Assembly (NCBI GenBank): GCA_021202775.1
Contig: JAJQCJ010000109.1
Coordinates: forward strand, 1 to 64,000
Origin: Clostridiales bacterium
Lineage (GTDB): Bacteria; Bacillota; Clostridia; Oscillospirales; Oscillospiraceae
Reading direction: 5' to 3'
Length of the DNA: 64,000 nt
The notes beneath the pieces were generated by a model that was not told the DNA's origin, made no database searches, and saw only the letters and a list, made by a program, of their open reading frames with translations. This document shows positions 24,938 through 33,029 of this stretch, piece by piece. The stretch's first letter is position 1; every line of letters starts with the position of its first letter. The translations under genes and the position numbers were made by a program.

Positions 24938-25366
24938 ATGAGGAAGGATTGGAAATATCGCCGTGGCGACGTGTACCTCGCTGACTGCGGCGAATGGCAT
25001 GGCTCCATACAGGGCGGCATTCGCCCTGTTGTGGTCATGCAGAACGATACAGGGAACCGGCACAGCCCCACGCTCTGCGTGGTGAAGCTGACCTCAAAGG
25101 TGAAGAAGAAGCCCAATCAGCCGACCCACTATATGCTGAAAAATGTGAGGGGTATCCCGTATCCCTCGCAGGTTTTGGCAGAGCAGCCGGACACCATCAA
25201 CAAGTCGGACATTATCCGCTATATGGCGCATCTGTCGGACAAGCATATGGCGGAAATCAACCGATGTCTGGAAGTGGAGCTGGGACTGGATGCGGAACAC
25301 AAACTGACTTCCTGCCAGTGCGTAAGAAGCTGCGCCCATCAGACAGGTGAGCCTGGCAGCGTATAA
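24938..25366 (+). CDS. PemK/MazF-family toxin-like protein
   Basis: 142 residues. The start RRGDVYLADCGEW, then GGIRPVVVMQND, then the IRYMAHLSDKHM region match the PemK/MazF endoribonuclease fold; the GG-RPV motif carries the conserved loop. The C-terminal 30 residues contain extra Cys. MazF enzymes cut mRNA at short motifs. No separate antitoxin with a ribosome site is obvious in front, so it may be an orphan or a tame regulator on the element. It lies 13 bases after the DUF6551-like gene. Confidence 0.85.
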   Translation: MRKDWKYRRGDVYLADCGEWHGSIQGGIRPVVVMQNDTGNRHSPTLCVVKLTSKVKKKPNQPTHYMLKNVRGIPYPSQVLAEQPDTINKSDIIRYMAHLSDKHMAEINRCLEVELGLDAEHKLTSCQCVRSCAHQTGEPGSV

Positions 25367-25421
25367 GCGTTTAGAGAAAAGGAAATACTAAGCCAAAATC
25401 ATCCAGAAGAAAGGACACGCT

Positions 25422-25583
25422 ATGATTATCGCAGAACTGCAGACCGAGGCGGCCACCGTTCGGATTCACGATGAATTTTTTGTTGGCGCTTTCCAGGAAA
25501 ATTTGGAGCACATCAGCCAGATCATCACCAACTCCTACAAGAGAAGGAATACCGAAAAAGAAAAAACTCCCAAGCAGGAGTAA
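25422..25583 (+). CDS. Small mobile-element protein, 53 aa
   Basis: Not in the ORF track. ATG 25422 to TAA 25583: MIIAELQTEAATVRIHDEFF, then a helical NLEHISQIITNSY and a Lys-rich tail. The AAAGGA ribosome site is eight bases upstream. Proteins of this pattern (short beta start then a charged tail) are frequent in Clostridia conjugative elements, but I know of no function. It is likely co-transcribed with the PemK-like gene and ends 5 bases before a terminator. Confidence 0.65.
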   Translation: MIIAELQTEAATVRIHDEFFVGAFQENLEHISQIITNSYKRRNTEKEKTPKQE

Positions 25584-25587
25584 AACT

Positions 25588-25613
25588 TATGCCGCAGCAT
25601 CGACTGCGGCATA
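25588..25613 (+). terminator. Hairpin terminator of the element operon
   Basis: TATGCCGCAG and CTGCGGCATA form a perfect 10-bp stem with a 6-base loop. Only weak T content follows (TTACATAATTT). Confidence 0.55.
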
Positions 25614-25640
25614 TTACATAATTTGGAGCGGTTCGCACCG

Positions 25641-25669
25641 TTGACGCTGCGCTGAACTGCAACTATAAT
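25641..25669 (+). promoter_or_regulatory. Strong sigma-A promoter at island end
   Basis: TTGACG, 17-base spacer, TATAAT. It fires into the 16-codon ORF at 25692 and then a hairpin at 25746, so its full transcript may be only about 105 nt. Confidence 0.75.
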
Positions 25670-25691
25670 AATGCCAGAAAGGAGGCCCCCT

Positions 25692-25742
25692 ATGGAGCAG
25701 TACGTCAGGTACCTTCTGCCTTTCTTTCCGTTGCGACAGTGA
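25692..25742 (+). CDS. 16-codon ORF, leader peptide or truncated element gene
   Basis: ATG 25692, six bases after AAAGGAGG, encodes MEQYVRYLLPFFPLRQ and stops at 25742. Promoter, ribosome site and start are all strong, yet the frame ends within the junction to core-like DNA. It is either a real small peptide or the first codons of an element gene lost by deletion. There are no database means here to decide. Confidence 0.4.
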   Translation: MEQYVRYLLPFFPLRQ

Positions 25743-25779
25743 AAAACCTCTCATCCTCCCCAGAGGGAGAATGAGAGGT
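25742..25779 (-). terminator. Terminator of spoIVB (leftward)
   Basis: A 9-bp stem (ACCTCTCAT/ATGAGAGGT). On the minus strand it is followed by TTTTT. It also sits at the end of the short rightward transcript from the promoter at 25641. Confidence 0.75.
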
Positions 25780-25839
25780 CAAACTCGTTCCGGCGGCGGC
25801 CCGCCGCCCCAGAGGAGCATGGCAGCCCGCCGCCGCAGC

Positions 25840-26904
25840 TTACCCGGCCGCCTCCAGCATGGTCTCGGCCAGTATCCCGTATCCGCAGGTGGGGTCATTG
25901 ACCAGAACGTGTGTCACCGCCCCCACCAGCATCCCGTTTTGCAGGATGGGCGACCCGCTCATCCCCTGCACAATGCCCCTTGTCTCCTCCAGCAGGACCG
26001 GGTCCACCACGCGGATCATCAGGTTCCGGGTGGCGGACAGGCTTTCCGGGTAGACCCGCAGAATCTCCACCGTGTACTCCCGCACCTCATCCCCGCTGAT
26101 GTTGCTGAGAATGGTGGCCCTTCCGGTGGAGACCTCGCCGCGGCTGGCCACCGGCAGCGCCGTACCGTCGAAGACCTCCCCGTCCACCGTGCCAAAGACG
26201 CCGCAGTCCGTGTTGGCGGACAGGCTGCCCAGGGTCTGCTCCAGGTCAAAGCTGCCGTGGAGCTGCCCGGGGGAGCCCTGCGCCCCCTTCACCACGCCGG
26301 TGACGGTGGACGGCATGATGGAGCCGCTGCGCAGGGGCATCAGAACATCCGTGTCCACATCGGTGACGCCGTGGCCCAGGGCGGCGAAGGTCCCGGTTTC
26401 CGGCTCGTAGTAGGTGACGGTGCCGATGCCCGCCATGGAGTCCCGCACCCAAACCCCCAGGCGGTAGGTGCCGTCCGACAGGCAGGGGACGGAGTCCGCC
26501 GTCAGCGACAGCCGCCTGCCGTCCCGGAGGGCGCAGATGGTGACGGCCTCATCCCCGATGGTTTGCAGCGCCTCCGTCACATCCGCGATGCTGTTGACAT
26601 ATTCATCCCCGATTTCGGTTATAATATCGCCAACCTTCAAACCGCAGTCCTCAGCGGGGGAGACGGCGCCGGCCTCCCCTTCCACCGCTGAAAAGCCCAC
26701 CACCAATACGCCATGGGAGAACAGCTTGATGCCCACCGTTCTCCCCACCGGCACCAGGCAGCGCCGCTCAGCCGACACTGCGCAGGCGGCGGCCCTTTGA
26801 TTTGGCCCGGTGATGCCCCATGTCCCCATACCGACCAGCAGCGCCGCCCCGATCAGGGCCGCCGCCAGCGTGTGCCAACGCAATTTTTTCTGTTTTTTTC
26901 TCAT
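25840..26904 (-). CDS. spoIVB: SpoIVB serine peptidase (S55), PDZ-containing
   Basis: 354 residues from ATG 26904 (GGAGGA ribosome site); the ORF-track start adds 60 unsupported residues. A membrane anchor (about 10-32) is followed by a PDZ domain (about 75-150: GLKVGDIITEIGDEYVNSIAD) and an S55 peptidase domain with His in ALGHGVTD and Ser in GMSGSPIL. SpoIVB is made in the forespore and cuts SpoIVFA to trigger sigma-K activation in the mother cell, so the organism probably forms spores or has the genes to. A CATATTA at 26937-26943 could be a forespore-type -10, a weak call. It marks the start of high-GC core-like DNA. Confidence 0.92.
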   Translation of the reverse strand: MRKKQKKLRWHTLAAALIGAALLVGMGTWGITGPNQRAAACAVSAERRCLVPVGRTVGIKLFSHGVLVVGFSAVEGEAGAVSPAEDCGLKVGDIITEIGDEYVNSIADVTEALQTIGDEAVTICALRDGRRLSLTADSVPCLSDGTYRLGVWVRDSMAGIGTVTYYEPETGTFAALGHGVTDVDTDVLMPLRSGSIMPSTVTGVVKGAQGSPGQLHGSFDLEQTLGSLSANTDCGVFGTVDGEVFDGTALPVASRGEVSTGRATILSNISGDEVREYTVEILRVYPESLSATRNLMIRVVDPVLLEETRGIVQGMSGSPILQNGMLVGAVTHVLVNDPTCGYGILAETMLEAAG

Positions 26905-27082
26905 ACGATTCCTCCATTCCGCATCGCGTCCGTGTTTAATATGGCTGGAATCCGGGAAAATAAGCGGCGCCGGGGTTGGGAAACTCAGACACCTTTGGCA
27001 TGGCACCCGCTGCCAGCGCTGAGACACGGGACGTATCGCCCCGGGGCGCGGGGAGGAAAACGGCGCCCTCCCATATCCTTCC

Positions 27083-27135
27083 AAAAAAACCGCAGCGCAG
27101 CCCGCTTCTCTGACAGGAGAAGCGGACTGCGCTGC
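27083..27135 (-). terminator. Terminator of the LCP gene
   Basis: A long stem (GCAGCGCAG with CTGCGCTGC, and CCGCTTCTC with GAGAAGCGG) followed on the minus strand by GGTTTTTTT. Confidence 0.85.
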
Positions 27136-27161
27136 CGGCAGTCTGTATGGAAATGGAACCG

Positions 27162-28295
27162 CTACTCTGCGGTTACGGCGGAGCTTTCCGCGGTTATGGC
27201 GGAGCTTTCTGCGGGCAGGTCGCCGGAGGAGGCGCTGCCGTCCTCCTCGTCCGTGTCGCCGTAAAGCCAGCCATAGAGGGTGCTGCGCACCTCGTCCCAG
27301 TCGTTCATCACCAGCACGTCCATGCCGCGGATGATGTGGTTGGCATACATCCCGTTCTGGGGCAGGCTGTAGGAGGCCAGACCGGCATCGAAGATGGCAT
27401 AGGCGGAGGCGGCGATGCTGATGATCTGGGTGTTGGTCATGTCGGTGGCCAGGTCATCTGCAATGGCGTCGTACACCTGGAGCAGGGCGAAAATGCTCTC
27501 CCCCTTCAACTCCTCAAAGACGGCGGTGATCAGCTTGCGCTGGCGGGCGGTGCGGCTGAAGTCGCTGTCGATCTTGCGGATACGGGCATAGTCCAGCGCG
27601 GTGACGCCGTCCAGGTGGTTCATCCCCACCACCAGGTCGGTGGAAGGCCCGCCCTGTAGATAGACCTCATACTCGCCGTCCTCCCCGCCGCTGAGGTAAT
27701 TGACCTCCGCCTCGGTCAGCTCAATGTCCACACCCCCCAGGGTGTCAATGACATCGATGAAGCCGTTAAAGTCGATCTGCACATTGTAATCGATCTGAAT
27801 CCCGTAGTTCAGCTCGATGGTGGCGTCCAGCAGCTCCGTGCCGCCGAACCGATAGGCGGCGTTGATGCGGTTGTTCAGGTAATCCGGAATCTGTACATAG
27901 GTGTCCCGCAGGAGGGAGACCATGGAAATCTGCTCCGTAATGGTGTTAATGCTCAGGAGGATTATGCTGTCGGAGCGGCCGGCGTCGTCGTCAGAGCGGG
28001 AGTCCACGCCGATCAGCAGGATATTGCACACGCCGTCCACCTGGGTGACCACGTTGGCCTTGCCCCAGTCCAGGATCTCCTCGCTGATGGTGTCCGATTC
28101 GGTGGCCTCATCCGTTTCGCTCTCCTCGGCCGCCTCTGCCTCCACATATGACTCCGCGTTCAGCTGACCGATTTTGCTCAGCTCATAGTTTACAAAGATC
28201 GCCGCGCCGATCACAAGAACCAGAATCAGCGCCAGCAGGATTAGCAGCACCCGTTTCAGGACGCTCTTTCGCTGTGGGTAGTTTTTCTTTGCCAT
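27162..28295 (-). CDS. LytR-CpsA-Psr (LCP) family glycopolymer ligase
   Basis: 377 residues. A basic N-terminus and membrane helix (about 14-36) precede an acidic stretch (about 48-75), then the LCP domain (about 85-310). Its signature residues are visible: ILLIGVDSRSDDDAGRSDSI, SLLRDTYVQIP and DYARIRKIDSDFSRTARQ. These bind the polyprenyl-pyrophosphate head group. LCP enzymes attach teichoic-acid-type or capsular polymers to peptidoglycan. It is divergent from three glycerophosphotransferase genes, so it probably ligates their product. The tail ends in a small duplicated AESSA(I/V)TAE repeat. Confidence 0.92.
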   Translation of the reverse strand: MAKKNYPQRKSVLKRVLLILLALILVLVIGAAIFVNYELSKIGQLNAESYVEAEAAEESETDEATESDTISEEILDWGKANVVTQVDGVCNILLIGVDSRSDDDAGRSDSIILLSINTITEQISMVSLLRDTYVQIPDYLNNRINAAYRFGGTELLDATIELNYGIQIDYNVQIDFNGFIDVIDTLGGVDIELTEAEVNYLSGGEDGEYEVYLQGGPSTDLVVGMNHLDGVTALDYARIRKIDSDFSRTARQRKLITAVFEELKGESIFALLQVYDAIADDLATDMTNTQIISIAASAYAIFDAGLASYSLPQNGMYANHIIRGMDVLVMNDWDEVRSTLYGWLYGDTDEEDGSASSGDLPAESSAITAESSAVTAE

Positions 28296-28354
28296 AGCCC
28301 GGTATCCTTTCTCAAGCGAGACGCCTTTCGCCCACTTTTTACAGATTCCTTACC

Positions 28355-28383
28355 AGTTTACTACAGTCGTGATGGAAAATCAA
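28355..28383 (-). promoter_or_regulatory. Promoter of LCP gene
   Basis: On the minus strand: TTGATT, 17-base spacer, TAAACT. About 60 bases upstream of the start codon. Confidence 0.65.
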
Positions 28384-28415
28384 GTTAGATTTTCGGCGTT
28401 TCCACACATTTTCTG

Positions 28416-28445
28416 TTGACAAAACAGACCGCCCGGGGTCATAAT
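28416..28445 (+). promoter_or_regulatory. Promoter of glycerophosphotransferase operon
   Basis: TTGACA, 18-base spacer, CATAAT. It lies back-to-back with the LCP promoter, suggesting shared control of wall-polymer genes. Confidence 0.7.
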
Positions 28446-28477
28446 AACATCAATCGACATGAAATGAGGAATATGAC

Positions 28478-29611
28478 TTGCGTTTTTTTCTGTTTCTCGC
28501 ACGCTGGGGCCTGCGCCTTCTTTACATACCGCTCCTTCCGCTGAAGCCCCGCAACAAGGTGGTCATGCTTTCCCGGGAGGCGGACACGCCGCCGCTGGAT
28601 TTCCGGCTGATTGAAAAAGAGCTGAACCGTCAGTCGCCGGAGACGGAGGTGGTCTATTTTTGCAAAAAAATGACAAAATCGGTGTCGATTTTTTCCTACT
28701 GTCTGCTGATCCTCCGGTCGCTGTACCACATCGCCACGGCCAGCGTGGCCATCACCGACACCTACTGCATCCAGCTCAGCGTCCTACCCAAAAAGAAGGG
28801 GCTGACGGTGATTCAGATCTGGCACGCCCTGGGGGCGGTGAAGAAATTCAGCTATCAGTGCCTGGACACCCCCTACGGCCACAGCGCCGCCACGGCGAAG
28901 GCCATGTGCATGCACAAAAACTATGATTATATTCTCTGCGCCAGCGAGGCCACCCGGGCCATTTACGCCCAGGGGTTCCACGTCCCCCAGGAGCGGATTC
29001 TGGTGAAGGGGATGCCCAGGGTGGACTATATCCAGCGCCCCCAGCGGGGCCTCCGGGAAAAGCTGGAGGCCCCGCGGCCCGACCTGGCGGGGAAGAAGGT
29101 GCTGCTGTACCTGCCCACCTTCCGGGACGGGCTGGAGGAAGGGGTGGACGCCCTGGTGCGGGCCGCCGCCGGGGACCCGGAGATGGCCCTCCTGGTGAAG
29201 CCCCACCCCCTGTCCAACCTCCGGCTGCCGGAGGAACTGCAAACCCCGGCGGGCTGGGGCACCTACGACCTGATGAAGGTGTGCGACAGCGTCATCACCG
29301 ACTACTCCGCCTCCTCCCTGGAGGCCAGTCTGCTGGACAAGGAGATCTATTTCTACCTCTTTGACCATGACAGCTATCTGGAGAATCAGGGGCTGAACGT
29401 AGACCCCCTCTATGAGCTGTCGGACGCCTGCTCTGTCACGGCGGAGGGGGTTCTGGCCCTGGCTAAGGGGGACAGCTATCCCTGGGAGGCCCTCCGGCGC
29501 TTCCGGGAAAAGTACATCGAGACGGCGGGAGACAACAACACCCGGCAGGTGACGGCCTTCCTGCTGGAGCAGATTCCCGCATCGCTGCGGCAGACGCCGG
29601 CGGGCGTGTAA
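28478..29611 (+). CDS. CDP-glycerol:glycerophosphotransferase family protein (TagB-like)
   Basis: 377 residues, start TTG 28478 eight bases after GAGGA. It is a GT-B fold polymer phosphotransferase with motifs IQIWHALGAVKKF, YLPTFRDG, LVKPHP and VITDYSASSLEASLLD, the last being the CDP-glycerol binding part. The first 25 residues are amphipathic or hydrophobic and probably bind the membrane face. The enzyme likely adds glycerol- or other polyol-phosphate to a lipid-linked wall polymer. It differs from the two tandem paralogues that follow, so it may act as the primase while they act as polymerases. Confidence 0.85.
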   Translation: MRFFLFLARWGLRLLYIPLLPLKPRNKVVMLSREADTPPLDFRLIEKELNRQSPETEVVYFCKKMTKSVSIFSYCLLILRSLYHIATASVAITDTYCIQLSVLPKKKGLTVIQIWHALGAVKKFSYQCLDTPYGHSAATAKAMCMHKNYDYILCASEATRAIYAQGFHVPQERILVKGMPRVDYIQRPQRGLREKLEAPRPDLAGKKVLLYLPTFRDGLEEGVDALVRAAAGDPEMALLVKPHPLSNLRLPEELQTPAGWGTYDLMKVCDSVITDYSASSLEASLLDKEIYFYLFDHDSYLENQGLNVDPLYELSDACSVTAEGVLALAKGDSYPWEALRRFREKYIETAGDNNTRQVTAFLLEQIPASLRQTPAGV

Positions 29612-29623
29612 GAAAAGCTGTAG

Positions 29624-29642
29624 GGGCGGCCTCTGGCCGCCC
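29624..29642. repeat. GC-rich intergenic hairpin
   Basis: GGGCGGCC-tct-GGCCGCCC, a perfect 8-bp stem with no T-run, between the first and second transferase genes. It may be a dispersed intergenic repeat or an RNA-stability element. Confidence 0.5.
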
Positions 29643-29688
29643 GAAGCAGCCGACAGGCGTTTGAGAGAAGCAGGAGTGTGATAAAACG

Positions 29689-31017
29689 GTGAAAAAGAGC
29701 GTCAGAGGGGCCTTGCAGCAGGCGTACCGCCAGGTGACGGGCCGGTTCCCGGCCACACGGCGGCTGCTGCGGGCCGCGGTGTTCCAGGGGACGAGGCTGA
29801 CCTATCGCCTGCGGACGGCGGGGGCAAAGACCAACCCGAAGCAGGCGGTGTTCTGCACCTTTTCCGGACAGAGCTATTCGGACAGCCCCAAGGCCATCTA
29901 TGAGCGGATGCGCACCGACCCCCGGTTTCAGGACTGGGAATTTATCTGGGTGTTCAAGGGTGCGGAGCGGTACCGGGGGGAGTACGGCGTGTCCGTGGGC
30001 TTCCCAGTGGAAGACAGGCGCACCAGGGTGGTGGAATACTTCACCCCGGCCTATGAAGCCGCCCTGGGGACGGCGAAATACTGGGTGTTCAACTACCGGG
30101 TGAACGAGTATATCTATCCCCGGGCCGACCAGGTCTACATCGAGTGCTGGCACGGCACGCCCTTGAAGCGGCTGGGCCATGACCTCTCCCTGGGGGGGAA
30201 CGTGTACAACTCTCTGGAGGAGGTCTTTCGGAAGTTCGATTTGGACCGGGAGAAGATGACCTACCTCCTGTCCCCCTCCCCCTTCGCCTCGGAGAAATTC
30301 TCATCCGCCTGGGATTTGCAGAAGCACCACCGGGAGTCCGCCCTGCTGGAGGTGGGCTATCCCAGGAACGACTTCCTGGTGAACGCCACCCCAGAGGACG
30401 TGGCCGCCATCAGGGCCAGGCTGGGGCTGGACAGGCCGGGGGGCAAAAAAGTCATCCTTTACGCCCCCACCTGGCGGGATAACCAGCGCAGCACAGAGGA
30501 GGGCGGCTTCACCTACGAGCTGGGGCTGGACTTTCAGAAGCTGCGCCAGGCATTGGGGGAGGAGTACGTCGTCCTGTTCCGGGCCCACTATCTGGTGGCC
30601 AATCAGTTTGACTTTGCCAGCTTTGCGGGCTTCGTCTACGACGTCTCCGGTTATCCGGACATCAACCATCTGTATCTGACGGCGGATCTGCTGATCACCG
30701 ACTACTCCTCCGTGTTCTTTGACTACGCCATCCTCCACAAGCCCATGCTGTTCTATATGTACGATCTGGCGGCCTACCGGGACGAGATTCGGGGCTTCTA
30801 TATGGGTCTGGAGGAGCTGCCCGGCGCCATTGTGGAGCGGGAGGAGGATTTGGTGCCCGCCATCCGGGAAACCATGGCCTCCGCCGCCTACGATGAGAAA
30901 TACCGCGCCTTCTGTGCCAAATTCGCCCCGCTGGAGGACGGCCACGCCGCCGACCGGGTCATCGACGCCCTGCTGGCGGCAGGGGAACGGAAGGGAAACA
31001 GGGAGGGAAGGCCTTGA
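29689..31017 (+). CDS. CDP-glycerol glycerophosphotransferase (TagF/TarL-like), copy 1
   Basis: 442 residues, GTG start with AGGAG somewhat far (about 12 bases). The motifs of the TagF/TarF/TarL catalytic domain appear in order: CTFSGQSYSDSPKAIYE, ECWHGTPLKRLGHD, LYAPTWRDNQ, LFRAHYLVANQ and LLITDYSSVFFDYAIL. It lacks the long N-terminal extension of B. subtilis TagF. It overlaps the next, clearly paralogous gene by four bases. It probably polymerises or extends a poly(polyol-phosphate) chain at the inner membrane face. Confidence 0.88.
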   Translation: MKKSVRGALQQAYRQVTGRFPATRRLLRAAVFQGTRLTYRLRTAGAKTNPKQAVFCTFSGQSYSDSPKAIYERMRTDPRFQDWEFIWVFKGAERYRGEYGVSVGFPVEDRRTRVVEYFTPAYEAALGTAKYWVFNYRVNEYIYPRADQVYIECWHGTPLKRLGHDLSLGGNVYNSLEEVFRKFDLDREKMTYLLSPSPFASEKFSSAWDLQKHHRESALLEVGYPRNDFLVNATPEDVAAIRARLGLDRPGGKKVILYAPTWRDNQRSTEEGGFTYELGLDFQKLRQALGEEYVVLFRAHYLVANQFDFASFAGFVYDVSGYPDINHLYLTADLLITDYSSVFFDYAILHKPMLFYMYDLAAYRDEIRGFYMGLEELPGAIVEREEDLVPAIRETMASAAYDEKYRAFCAKFAPLEDGHAADRVIDALLAAGERKGNREGRP

Positions 31018-32297
31018 GCGGACTGAAAAACACCCTCTACGATTTGGTGGAGCACTGGACGCCGGTGCGCAGGGCCGCCCGGGACGCTGTGACGGCCCTG
31101 CGCCGCCTTCAATTCTGGCAGCAGACCCGGAACTGCGTGATGCAGGAGGATTTGGTGCTGTTCTGCACCTTCGGCGGGAAGGGCTACTCGGACAGCCCCA
31201 GGGCGGTGTATCAGGCCATGCTGGCCGACCACCGGTATGACGGCTACCGCTTTGTCTGGGCCTTTCAGCAGCCGGAGCGGTTCCCCCAGGTGGCGGCCAT
31301 GCCCCGGACGGAGGTGGTGGCCTACGGCAGCCAGGCATACAACCGGAAGATGGCGGAGGCCAAATACTGGGTGCTGAACTTCCGGGTGGCGGACCACATC
31401 TGGCCGAAGGAGGGACAGGTGTACGTCCAGTGTTGGCACGGCACGCCCCTGAAGCGGCTGGGCTACGACATCCGGGAGGAGAGCAACGCCAACAGCATGA
31501 ACAGCCTGGCGGAGATTCGCCAGAAGTACGACCTGGACGCCGCCAAGCTGACCTGGCTCCTGTCCCCGTCCCCCTTCGCCACGGAGGTGTTCACCTCCGC
31601 CTGGAATCTCAAGGCCAGGGGCAGGGAGGGGGCGATTCTGGAGCTGGGCTATCCCCGGAACGACTTTTTGAAGAACTGCACCCCGGCGGAGCTGGACGCC
31701 ATCCGCAGCCGTCTGGGGCTGACGGAGGAGCAGCTCCACGGGCGGAAGGTGCTGCTCTACGCCCCCACCTTCCGGGACAACCAGCATCAGGGGGGCGGCT
31801 ACCGCTACACCCCTCAGGTGGACTTTCAGCGACTGCGGAGAGAACTGGGGGAGGACTATGTGCTGCTCTTCCGGGCCCACTATCTGGTGGCCAGCGCCTT
31901 CGACTTCTCGGCGTATGGCGGCTTCATCCGCAACGTGTCGGACTATCCCGACATCAACGACCTGTATCTGGTGGCGGACGCGCTGATCACTGACTACTCT
32001 TCCGTGTTCTTTGACTACGCCATCCTGGGCCGTCCGGAGATCTTCTATATGTACGACCTGGAGGACTACCGGGACACCATCCGGGGCTTCTACCTGGGTC
32101 TGGAGGAGCTGCCCGGCCCCATCGTGCAGACGGAGGAGGAACTGATTGCTGCCATCCGCAGGGCCTGGACGGACCGCAGCTATGACCAGCGGTATGCCCG
32201 CTTCACCCGCCGATTCAATCCTCTGGAGGACGGGCAGGCGGCGCAGCGGCTGGCCCAGGCGGTGTTTCCCACGGAAACCGGGGGAGAAAACGGCTGA
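31014..32297 (+). CDS. CDP-glycerol glycerophosphotransferase (TagF/TarL-like), copy 2
   Basis: 427 residues, start TTG 31014 (GGAGGGAAGG before it), overlapping copy 1 by TTGA. The same motifs occur in the same order (CTFGGKGYSDSPRAVYQ, QCWHGTPLKRLGYD, LYAPTFRDNQ, LFRAHYLVAS, LITDYSSVFFDYAIL), so the pair arose by tandem duplication and has since diverged. Two such enzymes in one operon often have different acceptor or donor preferences. Last gene of the transferase operon. Confidence 0.88.
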   Translation: MSGLKNTLYDLVEHWTPVRRAARDAVTALRRLQFWQQTRNCVMQEDLVLFCTFGGKGYSDSPRAVYQAMLADHRYDGYRFVWAFQQPERFPQVAAMPRTEVVAYGSQAYNRKMAEAKYWVLNFRVADHIWPKEGQVYVQCWHGTPLKRLGYDIREESNANSMNSLAEIRQKYDLDAAKLTWLLSPSPFATEVFTSAWNLKARGREGAILELGYPRNDFLKNCTPAELDAIRSRLGLTEEQLHGRKVLLYAPTFRDNQHQGGGYRYTPQVDFQRLRRELGEDYVLLFRAHYLVASAFDFSAYGGFIRNVSDYPDINDLYLVADALITDYSSVFFDYAILGRPEIFYMYDLEDYRDTIRGFYLGLEELPGPIVQTEEELIAAIRRAWTDRSYDQRYARFTRRFNPLEDGQAAQRLAQAVFPTETGGENG

Positions 32298-32383
32298 CGG
32301 CTGGGCAAAACTGCCAAAGCGGGGGTAAAAATCCGTTCTTTTCCCTGAAAAGAGACGAAATTTATACTGCGGAAAGAAATCCC

Positions 32384-32412
32384 TTGCATTACGGCGGGGG
32401 TTGTGTTAGAAT
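32384..32412 (+). promoter_or_regulatory. Promoter of rimP-nusA-infB operon
   Basis: TTGCAT, 17-base spacer, TAGAAT. The start is about 118 bases before rimP, leaving a structured leader. Confidence 0.75.
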
Positions 32413-32439
32413 AGGATTGTTAAGGTAGCGTCAATGATA

Positions 32440-32470
32440 AGAGTGGAGTTTCGGCTCCGCTCTTTCTTTT
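32440..32470 (+). terminator. Leader terminator (attenuator) before rimP
   Basis: AGAGTGGAG and CTCCGCTCT pair (one G-T), followed by TTCTTTT. It lies inside the leader. A second strong stem, CCGCAGGC/GCCTGCGG, follows before rimP. Confidence 0.65.
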
Positions 32471-32537
32471 GAGATTTTTCCGCAGGCAGTGGGGGTTCTT
32501 TCCGTTGTGGGCCTGCGGCGTCGAAGGGTAGGATAAG

Positions 32538-32996
32538 ATGAAAAAAGTGACGGAACTGACCGCGGAGCTGGCGGCCCCCTTCATTGAGGCGGCAGGCTGT
32601 ACCCTGTGGGACGTGGAATATGTCCGGGAGGGGGGCGCCTGGTACCTGCGGGTGTATATCGACTGCGAGGGCGGCGTGAACATCGACCAGTGCGAGCAGG
32701 TACACCGGCCCCTGGGGGATGCCCTGGATGAGGCGGACCCCATCGAGGGAAGCTATATTCTGGAGGTCTGCTCCGCCGGGTGCGACCGGGCGCTGAAAAA
32801 GCCGGAGCACTTCGCCGCCTGCATGGGGCAGGAGGTGGAGGTGCGCCTCTATCGCCCCCTGAACGGCAGCAAGGAGTACCGGGGCACCCTGACCGGTTAC
32901 GACCAGGGGGATGTGACCATCGAGACCTCTGAGGGCGAGGCGGTGCGCTTTGCCAAAAAGGAGCTGGCGCTGGTGCGCCTCTATGTTGACTTTTAA
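32538..32996 (+). CDS. rimP: Ribosome maturation factor RimP
   Basis: 152 residues, usual RimP length. The N-terminal alpha/beta domain (about 1-80) contains LWDVEYVREGGAWYLRVYID and EVCSAGCDRALKK (family form EVSSPGxDRPL). The C-terminal SH3-like domain (about 85-152) contains YRGTLTGYDQGDVTIET. It helps assemble the 30S subunit. It is first in the conserved rimP-nusA-ylxR-ylxQ-infB operon. Confidence 0.95.
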   Translation: MKKVTELTAELAAPFIEAAGCTLWDVEYVREGGAWYLRVYIDCEGGVNIDQCEQVHRPLGDALDEADPIEGSYILEVCSAGCDRALKKPEHFAACMGQEVEVRLYRPLNGSKEYRGTLTGYDQGDVTIETSEGEAVRFAKKELALVRLYVDF

Positions 32997-33029
32997 AGAA
33001 TTGAATTCAGATAGGAGTGTAGCTGTGAC

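Noticed and set aside
29624-29642. Terminator between the first and second transferase genes
   Set aside because: The perfect GC stem has no T-run in either direction; called a repeat or stability hairpin instead.
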